From NCBI GenBank assembly GCA_934486705.1, contig CAKSQS010000007.1, positions 9,941 to 73,940 on the forward strand: a stretch of DNA of 64,000 nucleotides, written 5' to 3'. Both the position numbers and the translations under genes were made by a program. This document shows positions 27,704 to 36,020 of the stretch, in pieces. The notes below the pieces were generated by a model that had not been told where the DNA came from, did no database searches, and was given only the letters and a program-made list of their open reading frames with translations. How positions within the stretch are numbered: position 1 is the first letter of the stretch; every line of letters begins with the position of its first letter. The DNA comes from an uncultured Eubacteriales bacterium. GTDB lineage: Bacteria > Bacillota > Clostridia > Oscillospirales > Acutalibacteraceae.

Positions 27704-29151
27704 CTGTTTTTCCTCCCGAAGATCTTCTTGCACAAAAACCGAACAAAAGCAATTACCTTATCAAAAAATACAAGCGCCGTAAATCCCGCAACTACGGCGA
27801 ACGCCACTATAACAAAATTGCGGTTTATTTTTTTTTCCCGCCCTGCCTGCTTTGCCTCGGAATACTCCTCCCTGTTGTTTCCGAGTTTGAACTCTGCTTT
27901 GGATTTTTCGTAATTCCCAAGCATATAATCCGCCTTGCCGAGTCCCGAATACAGTAAATTAAAATTCGGATTTATCTTTATTGCCTCGCCGAGATATTTT
28001 TCAGATTCAACATATTTGCCGTCCTTGAAAAGTCTCAATGCCGCAAAAACCTTTTGAGCATAATCCGTGGGAGAAAATACGGTTACAGTATCTTTTTCTG
28101 AATCCAGTACCGCCAACTCTCCGCGGCCGTTATATGAAACAGCCGTGGGGATTTTAAAAAGTCCCGCCTGCTCTCCCAAACCGCCGAAAGCGCCGATAAG
28201 ATTACCGTCGGTATCGTATGTATATATTTTCCCGTTATATCTGTCAAGCGCAGAGAAAAAACCATCGGAGTCTACAGCTATATCGAAAAGCTCAACCTTA
28301 TCGTTATCGGAAATGTCTGCAAATTCGTTCTGCGTCAAGACATTATTACCCAAAGCATTTAGCTTCCCGATCTCGCTTATAAGGTATTTGTTTCTTGTTG
28401 AAACGCTGTAAACAAAGCGATCCGAGCCCCAAAAAAGATTGTTTATCGCAATAGGCTGAAAGCTGTAGCCACTTTCCCCTCCGCTTAAAATTCTTTTCCA
28501 AAGCCGCTCAATTTTTATAAGCGCCGTTTCTTTCACCTTATTTGTGCCGTAAAAGCCCATAAAGGAATTATCAGCAGATGTCATAACGGCGCCCGTATTT
28601 ATGTTCTTTGAAATAATATACCTGTTGCCGTTGTTATCGACTATTATTTTTGACGGTTTATACTCAGTTGCTTCATCAAGCAATGCCGATTTCGGCTTCT
28701 GCAATACCTCATTTACCTTACCGTTAAGGTCAGATACAATTATTCGGTTGTTATTGGTATCGGCTATAAAAAGCTCTCCCGTGCCGTCTCTGAAAAAAAG
28801 CCCCTCCGCTCCGCCGGCTATGGTTAAAATTTCACCGTTATAATCGAACTCTTTAAGCTCTTTTACATATTTATAATCACTGTCAAAAATCAGTATTCTT
28901 GAATTTCCGGAATCAAGTAAATACAGTCTGTTTTCGGCGTCGATAAACATATCCTGAGCTTCTGTAAAGCTGCCGCATTCGAGCAGTGAGCCGTATATCA
29001 CCTTTTTAACTGCATATATATCGGGCGACGCCGTTTCTTCTTTTTCGGTCGTATAATTATAGGAACGGTACGGCGCGGCGGAAACCGCCGATGTGCAGGA
29101 AAGCACCAAAACCGCCGAAGCTGCCGCGCAGCATAATTTTTTAATCAACAT
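27700..29151 (-). CDS. NHL-repeat/TPR protein, membrane-anchored
   Basis: A 483-residue protein. A signal peptide (about 1-28) is followed by NHL-type beta-propeller repeats (about 50-350; LYLLDSGNSRILIFD, LFIADTNNNRIIVSD), TPR-like helices (about 365-440; LFKDGKYVESEKYLGEAI), a membrane helix near 445-465 and a basic cytoplasmic tail ending GRKNR. I chose ATG 29151; earlier in-frame codons overlap the upstream permease gene and give no signal peptide. It corresponds to the first two thirds of the 4732-6819 fusion protein. Its stop overlaps the Yip1 start, as expected for genes that are functionally and translationally linked. Confidence 0.86.
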   Translation of the reverse strand: MLIKKLCCAAASAVLVLSCTSAVSAAPYRSYNYTTEKEETASPDIYAVKKVIYGSLLECGSFTEAQDMFIDAENRLYLLDSGNSRILIFDSDYKYVKELKEFDYNGEILTIAGGAEGLFFRDGTGELFIADTNNNRIIVSDLNGKVNEVLQKPKSALLDEATEYKPSKIIVDNNGNRYIISKNINTGAVMTSADNSFMGFYGTNKVKETALIKIERLWKRILSGGESGYSFQPIAINNLFWGSDRFVYSVSTRNKYLISEIGKLNALGNNVLTQNEFADISDNDKVELFDIAVDSDGFFSALDRYNGKIYTYDTDGNLIGAFGGLGEQAGLFKIPTAVSYNGRGELAVLDSEKDTVTVFSPTDYAQKVFAALRLFKDGKYVESEKYLGEAIKINPNFNLLYSGLGKADYMLGNYEKSKAEFKLGNNREEYSEAKQAGREKKINRNFVIVAFAVVAGFTALVFFDKVIAFVRFLCKKIFGRKNR

Positions 29152-29159
29152 AAGCAATC

Positions 29160-30017
29160 TTAATCCTTTATACCCGAGTGTGCCATTGTTTGCATCATAC
29201 GGCTTTGTGTGAAAATAAAAGCCAGAACAGGAGGTATAAGCATTAGCATAGAAGATGCCGCCGCAACGCCCTGCATGGAAATTCCGCTTGTGCCAAGCTG
29301 CGTTAAAACCGTAGGCAGCAGCTTTAATTCCTCTTTGAACACAAGACCGTCGGATTGCATGGACCATGTGCTTTGAAACATAAGGACGGCAACAGTCATC
29401 CATGCCGACTTAATATTCGGAATTATAAGACTGAAAAAAATTCTCAGCTCGCCCGCACCGTCTATCCTTGCCGCTTCTAAAAGAACATCCGGTATCTGCC
29501 CCATAAATTGTTTGAGCAAAAACATATAAAGAGGAACCGCAACCGCCGGGAGAATAAACACCCATATCGTATCCACAAGATTTAAAAGCGACTTTACAAT
29601 ATATGTAGGCAGATCCGCAACACCGCCTGTAAAAAGGAGCGTAATCATTATAAGCGACCAAAAAAATCTTTTCCCCACAAAGTCATGCTTTGCAAACGCA
29701 TATGCCGCCATTGCCCCGAAAATAACACTTATAACGGTTGAAACAACACTTACAAACACGCTGTTGAAAATATATCGTCCGAACGGAACCCAAAGATTTG
29801 AAAGCTGTAACGACAGGTTGCCGAAGTTTATAAGCGTGGGATTTACGACATACAGCTTAGGCGGGAACAAAAATATTTCCTCAGGCGGCTTGAAAGCGTT
29901 TACAATACTGTACCACATAGGAATAAACATAAAGGCGCCAACTAAGGCAAGAATCAATCCGACCGCAATATTGCCGCCGATCGAACGGTTCGGCCTTTTT
30001 TGTCTTATCCTCTTCAT
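29160..30017 (-). CDS. Carbohydrate ABC transporter permease (MalG-like)
   Basis: A 285-residue, six-helix permease with a clear EAA loop (DVLLEAARIDGAGELRIFF) and a C-terminus ending AHSGIKD. It matches the 6837-7703 permease over its whole length, including the N-terminal NRSIGG/NRSFGG motif. It should pair with the 30049-30951 subunit. The NHL gene starts 8 bases after its stop. Confidence 0.93.
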   Translation of the reverse strand: MKRIRQKRPNRSIGGNIAVGLILALVGAFMFIPMWYSIVNAFKPPEEIFLFPPKLYVVNPTLINFGNLSLQLSNLWVPFGRYIFNSVFVSVVSTVISVIFGAMAAYAFAKHDFVGKRFFWSLIMITLLFTGGVADLPTYIVKSLLNLVDTIWVFILPAVAVPLYMFLLKQFMGQIPDVLLEAARIDGAGELRIFFSLIIPNIKSAWMTVAVLMFQSTWSMQSDGLVFKEELKLLPTVLTQLGTSGISMQGVAAASSMLMLIPPVLAFIFTQSRMMQTMAHSGIKD

Positions 30018-30048
30018 ATAATTATCAATTCCTTTCGGGAGATAAAGC

Positions 30049-30951
30049 TCAGTCCGATTTTAACACCTTATTTATCACACGGTTAACGCCGAGCATAATA
30101 AGAAGTAAAATCGTTGACATAGCGCTTGCATAACCCATTTCAAAACGGGTGTTGCTGTAGTCCGCAATATGGGCAATAATCGTATGTGTGGCATAATCGG
30201 TTGACGGATTTCCGGTTAAGGCTATCTGAACCGCGCCCACGCCGAACGAAGCGGATATTTGCTGCACAGCTGCAAACAAAAGCTGCGGTTTCATTGAGGG
30301 CAACGTAATATAAAGTACCTCCTGAATACGGTTTTTAACACCATCAATAGCGGCAGCCTCATAAAGAGTTGTATCAACATTTTTAAGCCCTGCTATATGT
30401 GCCAGAAAGCTTGTGCCGAGCGATAGCCATAGCTGCACCGCAATAGTGGCGGCAAGCATATAATCGGTATCCGTAAGCCACTGTATCGGCTCATTTATAA
30501 GTCCGAGGCGCATCATAAATCCGTTCACAAGACCGTAGCGGTCTCCGCTTAATATCCACGCCCAAATAACAAAGGTCTGCCCGCTGATAGACGGCGCGTA
30601 AAGTACTACCGTCATAACCGCGCTGAGCTTTTGCGGCAGCTCGTTTATAAGCCACGCAAAGGCAAAGCAGAGTATGTAGGAAAGCGGACCGGTAATAAGC
30701 GCTAAAAGAAGTGTGTTTTTAGCAGCCGTAAGGAAAACCGTATCGGACATAAAAAGTCGTTTATAATTATCAAACCCCACCCAATGCGGAATTTGGAGCA
30801 TATTAAAATCCGTAAAGCTGAGTATAATAGCCGCAAAAACAGGCACTACAATAAATATTATAAATGCTATCATAAAAGGCGCAATCAGCATATAAGAAAC
30901 CGTTGATTTTTTCAACTGATACCGAAGACCGTATTCACTTTTTATCCTCAT
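30049..30951 (-). CDS. Sugar ABC transporter permease (MalF-like)
   Basis: A six-helix permease of 300 residues. Two ATG codons lie six bases apart (30957, 30951). I chose 30951 because the GGTGG ribosome site then has a 6-base spacer. The EAA loop (YEAAAIDGVKNRIQEVLYI) lies in the second half. It matches the 7724-8638 permease in the same slot of the other block. It follows the 938-residue SBP gene by only 13 bases. Confidence 0.92.
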   Translation of the reverse strand: MRIKSEYGLRYQLKKSTVSYMLIAPFMIAFIIFIVVPVFAAIILSFTDFNMLQIPHWVGFDNYKRLFMSDTVFLTAAKNTLLLALITGPLSYILCFAFAWLINELPQKLSAVMTVVLYAPSISGQTFVIWAWILSGDRYGLVNGFMMRLGLINEPIQWLTDTDYMLAATIAVQLWLSLGTSFLAHIAGLKNVDTTLYEAAAIDGVKNRIQEVLYITLPSMKPQLLFAAVQQISASFGVGAVQIALTGNPSTDYATHTIIAHIADYSNTRFEMGYASAMSTILLLIMLGVNRVINKVLKSD

Positions 30952-30964
30952 TTTCATCCACCGC

Positions 30965-33781
30965 TTATTTATTGTTTGTGTCAAATTCTTTTTGCTTTCT
31001 TGCAAGCTCCTCGGTTATCTGTGCCGACCATTTATTAAGCATTTCACGCGGGTTTTTCCCGTGGTTTACTACCGCTCTGTACGCGTTGTTGTAGCACCTT
31101 TCAACATAATATGTGCCCGGTAATATAGGAAGAGTTTCTAACCTCGATATTTGAGTCTTCAAAATGCTGCGTTCGCCCTGCGTCCACGGCAACTCATCCA
31201 TTGTAATCATATTCGCCGTATTGTACCGCGCGGAAACCCCCATTACGGATTCCAGTTTTAAGGCATATGCCGTCTGAATAGAGCTGTCCGCCCACCATTT
31301 AAGAAAATTCCATGCTTTTTCTGCGTGCTTTGTGTTCTTAAACATTATTGAAGCCGTAAGAGGAGTAGCTACGCCGGTGTTATTTATGCTGCCGTTTTCC
31401 GTTGTTTTTCCCGGCAGTGTATACATCGCCCAGAGTCCCTTAATTTCAGGTGCAGAGTAGCTTACAGAATTATACATTGAATAGGGCGCTATACCTATGG
31501 GAATTTCGCCTGTGCGAAACCTTGTTAAAAAGTCATAGGTCAGCGGAAAACCGTAATCGGTAAACATACTTGTTAAGAATTTAAAAGCTTCCACATCCGC
31601 ATTATCATTAAAGCAAACATCAGTCAAGTCGTCATTATAGTATTTCCCGCCAAATTGGAACACCAAATCCGCAAAAGTGACCCCCATGCCTACATGCATA
31701 TTTTTTCTCTGCAATACAGGCGCAAGATCTAAAAGCTCATCCCATGTTTTCGGCACATTCAAGCCCATTTGCGCAAAAATATCATTCCTTACAAACAGCA
31801 TTTGAAACGATTCTGTAGAGGGTATGCCGTAAACACCACCGTTGATTGTATACGGAACAAAGCTGCCCTTTCTGTACTGCTCCTCTGTTTCTTTAAAGCC
31901 ATCAAGCACTGAAATATCCGTAAGTGCGCCTCTGAGGGCAAAATTCACCGGTACGCCTGCCTCAACATTAAGCGCGACATCCGGGTTATTACCCGCAAGC
32001 GCCGCCTGCTGCAGACTGCCTGATACCAGCTCCACTGAAACGGGTATACCCGTTTCAGCCGTAAACCTTTCTCTTGCTAATGCTCTTATGATTTCAAGCT
32101 GTTCCTGACCGCCCGAAACCCAAATTCTGAGTTCTTCCTTATCGTCCGCGGAATATCGCTCCGAAAAGGAGGTTAAAAACAAACGGATATTCCCCAATAG
32201 CTTTTCAAAAAAGGAAGGATTGCATTTTGGCATTTCGTCCCCCGCAGAAACAACGGCTATATAATCTAAATCAAGCCCCTGCTTGCCGAGCGTTTCGATT
32301 TTAGAGCTCAGTGTTGTAATATTTGTGCTGAATGCCGATATTCGGTTGTTATTTGTAAGGCTGTCAATGTTTTCGGAATAGCTTTCAAGCTGATATGCTA
32401 TATCCTCCAAAACCGCCGTTTCCGAACCCTTGGCTTTTGTTTTTTCGGAAAGTCGGGTAACCTCAGCGAAGAGCTTTTCGGATATTCCGGTAAATCTTTC
32501 CGAAATATCGGGAATAACCTCATCCAAATAATAGTCGCGATTAGTATCGGGATCGCTGCCGGTTATTTCTATAATGTCAAGATAAAGTGCGTTCATTTTA
32601 TTAACGCAGTCTTCCATAACGTTAAGCGTTTTCGCAAAATTGCCCAAAACATTTTTTAAGGTAAGAATATGCTTTCCGCCCGTCAGATAAATAGCATATG
32701 GCTTATCGTCACCCAAAACTTTCATAGCCCATTGTGTTGTATAATTAAAGTGTACCGCTTCCAGCTCTTTAAACGGTATTTCACCGTCTATTAAAATGTC
32801 CCTTGAAGAATAAAGCCCGTTAAGAAAGTTCTGTCTGTACTTAAAGCCTAAATTATAATATCCGTCTTCCTCAACCTCAATTTCCCATGAAACCCAATCA
32901 CCCGGATTTATCCAGCGGGATCCGTCAAGCACATTTATGCGAGAGCAACGGTAATCAAAGGGCTCTAAAAAAATACTTGATCTTTCGGCGGTGGACGTAA
33001 TTGCAGATGAGGATTTTTCAAGCAAGCTCTCAGCCTGAAATTTTTGGCTAAAGCCCTTGGATGCCCGACCCACGCCGACTGCATTTTCCTTATATTCTTC
33101 ATAGGAAACCGCTGTCTTTTCTTTTGGTACAAATGATACATCGCTTATAAGAAACGAAGCCTCAACTACCGAAATAGTCAATACATTTGTGCCGCTGTGC
33201 AAATAAAAGAGATAATTCCCGTTTATACCCGAGGTATCCGATGGTCTATCTGTTATCCAACGCGCTTTAATTTCAGTGTTCGGGCTTATATCGTGACCGT
33301 CTTCATCCGTCTTTATATCCGTATCGGAAAAGGTTCTTGAAAGTCTGCAATAACCCGCCTCGGTAAACGGCAGCTCGCCGTTTATCATTAACGAAATTTC
33401 TATTTCCGATAAGGAACTGCCAAGCGGGAAATATGTAAGCTCCAACTCGTACAAACCCTCGCTTTCTGCAACAACGGGTATTTGTAAGGTGTTTGCCGAT
33501 TCCCCAAAAATCAAACCAAATTCTGAGTTTTCCCGATTCCTATAAGTATATTCTCCCGTTCCTGCTGCCGCTGAAAGATCGGCTTTTGCAGATTTTTCCG
33601 CCGACGTCTTATCGGAATAATTTGATAAATACTCACTGTATGAGGTGCGGTTGCTATATATAACGGCACTGTCGGTATTTGCGGTTTCAGCCGATAATGC
33701 AATATTAAAGTACGATAATACCGCAGATAAGCATACTATCACACTAAGATACCGAAAAACTTTTTTGCTTGGTGCCATCAT
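30965..33781 (-). CDS. Extracellular solute-binding protein with N-terminal CBM-like domains
   Basis: A 938-residue paralogue of the 8635-11487 protein. A Sec signal peptide (about 1-30) without a lipobox leads to two beta-sandwich regions (about 40-215 and 235-375), a helical linker, and an SBP domain (about 530-930; LRIWVSGGQEQLEIIRALA, NNPDVALN, VPKTWDELLDLAPVL, AWNFLKWWADS). Three features are shared with the paralogue: the YRDYYLE/NRDYYLD segment near residue 420, NNPDVA, and the FLTRFRTGEIPIG motif. It sits 22 bases after the GH-A-like lipoprotein gene, so the enzyme and binding protein are probably co-transcribed. It should bind an oligosaccharide for the following permease pair. Confidence 0.87.
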   Translation of the reverse strand: MMAPSKKVFRYLSVIVCLSAVLSYFNIALSAETANTDSAVIYSNRTSYSEYLSNYSDKTSAEKSAKADLSAAAGTGEYTYRNRENSEFGLIFGESANTLQIPVVAESEGLYELELTYFPLGSSLSEIEISLMINGELPFTEAGYCRLSRTFSDTDIKTDEDGHDISPNTEIKARWITDRPSDTSGINGNYLFYLHSGTNVLTISVVEASFLISDVSFVPKEKTAVSYEEYKENAVGVGRASKGFSQKFQAESLLEKSSSAITSTAERSSIFLEPFDYRCSRINVLDGSRWINPGDWVSWEIEVEEDGYYNLGFKYRQNFLNGLYSSRDILIDGEIPFKELEAVHFNYTTQWAMKVLGDDKPYAIYLTGGKHILTLKNVLGNFAKTLNVMEDCVNKMNALYLDIIEITGSDPDTNRDYYLDEVIPDISERFTGISEKLFAEVTRLSEKTKAKGSETAVLEDIAYQLESYSENIDSLTNNNRISAFSTNITTLSSKIETLGKQGLDLDYIAVVSAGDEMPKCNPSFFEKLLGNIRLFLTSFSERYSADDKEELRIWVSGGQEQLEIIRALARERFTAETGIPVSVELVSGSLQQAALAGNNPDVALNVEAGVPVNFALRGALTDISVLDGFKETEEQYRKGSFVPYTINGGVYGIPSTESFQMLFVRNDIFAQMGLNVPKTWDELLDLAPVLQRKNMHVGMGVTFADLVFQFGGKYYNDDLTDVCFNDNADVEAFKFLTSMFTDYGFPLTYDFLTRFRTGEIPIGIAPYSMYNSVSYSAPEIKGLWAMYTLPGKTTENGSINNTGVATPLTASIMFKNTKHAEKAWNFLKWWADSSIQTAYALKLESVMGVSARYNTANMITMDELPWTQGERSILKTQISRLETLPILPGTYYVERCYNNAYRAVVNHGKNPREMLNKWSAQITEELARKQKEFDTNNK

Positions 33782-33803
33782 ATTCTACTCCCGTATATTA
33801 TTT

Positions 33804-36008
33804 TCAATTAAAAAGAGCCGAAAATCTTCCGAGGTTTACAACATCGGTCTTTCCCACAACCGCTAAACCGGTTGACTTGTACTGCATATAATTTATCTTG
33901 AATATTTCGCTTATACTTCCCGCGGATGTATCGGTAAGTTCAAAAAAGTATTCGCCGTTTACCGTGCTTACCTTTTCGGGCAGAAGCATAGCGCCCTCAA
34001 TATTACCCGAATACCGTGCAGACCTGTCTCCTACAGTGAATATCATCGCGCCCGATTCGTTAAATACCGTAACCGTTTTACCCGATATCGTGCACTCAGC
34101 CCCGATAAGCGCAGCAAAATCCTTAATGCTGAATTTAATGCCGCAATCCTTATAATCATTATAATAAACCATTTGCGGCGCGTTACCAAGCGGCGTTTTC
34201 TTGCCCGATGAAAGCATATAGTTACTGCCGATATAAGCCACATTAAGGTTTTTAATCTCCTGCTTTATGGCTTTTGGTTTATTATTGAGTCCTATGCGGT
34301 CTACCGAACGCAAGGAAAGCAATTCAAGCGGAAAAACCTCTACCGTTCCCCTGCCGTCAACAAGTGTTACCGTACCTATTTCCTCACAAAACGAGCCTGC
34401 TGTGTTTGAAGAATACATAGTAAACCTTTTGGCACCCGTTCCGTAAAGCCCCTTAATATCAAGGTTTACGGTAACGGTACGCGCCGCCTGAGGTAGGGGT
34501 GCATAAGGCATAGCAGCATAGGGCGCTGCAATTTCCGAATCGGTTTTATTGAAAATATTTATTCCCCAGGTACCATCCTTATTTACTGCAGCGGCAGCGT
34601 TCATTGTGTATTCCTCAAAGGAGCCGCCCATTGTGCCCTCCTTATCGGTAGAGCACTGATATATTTTAGCTCCCGGTTTTACGGTATTGAGTGCCTGCGA
34701 ATAATAGTAATATGTTGCCGAGGTTGCGAAGTTATTCTTAAATACCTCTCCGCTTGAGTTATAGAAAATATGGTAAAAATTAGGCGGTATGGCGTCAAGG
34801 CGGGTTATCGAAGTAACTTCGGTAAGCGGTGCCCACATTGTTATTGCGTTTGCGCCCATATTTATATTGTTAAGCAGCGGGCTTATATTGCGCATTGCGG
34901 TATAGTAATCCGCAACGGTTTCAACGCCGCTTTTTGTAACGCTTAAGAAATTACCTGCAACGGTGTGTTCATCAAGTATACCCATAGAGGTAACAAACAG
35001 CGGTTTATTTGTTATCCGGGTAGAGTTGAACAGCTCGGCAGTTACGACGCCGAAGCCGAAGTCATGCCCGCTAAACGCAAACAGATTATTCCACGAACTG
35101 CCGTTTGAACGAAGGACATTAAGCCATTTCTGATTTATGGTGCAGGTTTCGGCGCCTACTATTCCCACATTTTCCATTCCGCGTGCTTTAAGGTATTTCT
35201 TCACTTTCGGCAAAACAGAAGGATAGTGAGATATGTTCTTTGAGTTTGTATCGCCGCTTGTTCCGTCGGGCTCATCGCCTATACCTACATTGACAACATT
35301 CAATCCGCATTCAACACGAAGGTCATAAACCATATTTGCAATAGCACTCGCAAAAGCGTCTGTGTATTTATCCTGCAGCCAGCTGTTTTTGCCGCGCATC
35401 CAATTCGGAACGCTGCCTATATTGGCAAATATAGGAATTCTTCTTTTGGCGAATTCATCAAGCAATCCGCCTTCACCGACGCTCATCTGCTCCTTGAAAT
35501 GCTCAATATCAAAGCCAGTTTCCTCACTTTGATAGTAAAATCTCTGGTCAACTATCAGAGCCGCGTAATTGCAGCCCTCCCCTTCAAACATATATTCAAG
35601 ATACTGCTTTTTTTGCAAGGCGGTCATTTTTTTATAAACCGAAAGAATATTCTCGGTAACATACCATCCGTAATAGCCGAAATTGCCTATAGATTCGTTA
35701 CCTACAGTCAGAATGTATGCATTCGGGTCAGACGACCAGTTTTCCGTACCGGGTACGGCGATATTCTGTCCCTCGTCCGCTTCCTCATCGTCTATATTTG
35801 AAATATTTCCGCCCTGTGAATTTTCAGGGCTGTTATAAGTATTGTCATCGGCATCGCTGCCGATACTTTCGGTTACGGACGAAGTTACATCGCCTTTTTC
35901 TATGTTCTTTTTTCCGCTCCCCGAGGAAGTCGGACTTTTTGTATCTGCACAGCCGCAAACAGCAGTTACAAGTATTAAAGACAGTATGACCGAAATTATC
36001 TTTTTCAT
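33804..36008 (-). CDS. Clan GH-A-like lipoprotein with copper-amine-oxidase-N-like C-terminal domain
   Basis: A 734-residue protein with a lipobox (AVCGC, about Cys20) and a long acidic Ser-rich tether (about 20-95). Residues of about 100-450 look like a TIM barrel. GIGDEPDG (about 245) resembles the acid/base strand-4 motif of clan GH-A, and LFVTSMGILDEH (about 340) is a candidate nucleophile strand. A beta domain follows near 480-600. The last 110 residues resemble the N-terminal domain of copper amine oxidases, seen as a repeat in many clostridial surface proteins. Two relatives are in the window (C-terminal part of 40527-44909; 48209-49798). The exact GH family and substrate cannot be given. 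It lies in the operon headed by the 1456-residue LRR gene. Confidence 0.78.
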   Translation of the reverse strand: MKKIISVILSLILVTAVCGCADTKSPTSSGSGKKNIEKGDVTSSVTESIGSDADDNTYNSPENSQGGNISNIDDEEADEGQNIAVPGTENWSSDPNAYILTVGNESIGNFGYYGWYVTENILSVYKKMTALQKKQYLEYMFEGEGCNYAALIVDQRFYYQSEETGFDIEHFKEQMSVGEGGLLDEFAKRRIPIFANIGSVPNWMRGKNSWLQDKYTDAFASAIANMVYDLRVECGLNVVNVGIGDEPDGTSGDTNSKNISHYPSVLPKVKKYLKARGMENVGIVGAETCTINQKWLNVLRSNGSSWNNLFAFSGHDFGFGVVTAELFNSTRITNKPLFVTSMGILDEHTVAGNFLSVTKSGVETVADYYTAMRNISPLLNNINMGANAITMWAPLTEVTSITRLDAIPPNFYHIFYNSSGEVFKNNFATSATYYYYSQALNTVKPGAKIYQCSTDKEGTMGGSFEEYTMNAAAAVNKDGTWGINIFNKTDSEIAAPYAAMPYAPLPQAARTVTVNLDIKGLYGTGAKRFTMYSSNTAGSFCEEIGTVTLVDGRGTVEVFPLELLSLRSVDRIGLNNKPKAIKQEIKNLNVAYIGSNYMLSSGKKTPLGNAPQMVYYNDYKDCGIKFSIKDFAALIGAECTISGKTVTVFNESGAMIFTVGDRSARYSGNIEGAMLLPEKVSTVNGEYFFELTDTSAGSISEIFKINYMQYKSTGLAVVGKTDVVNLGRFSALFN

Positions 36009-36020
36009 TTTCTGTCCTCC

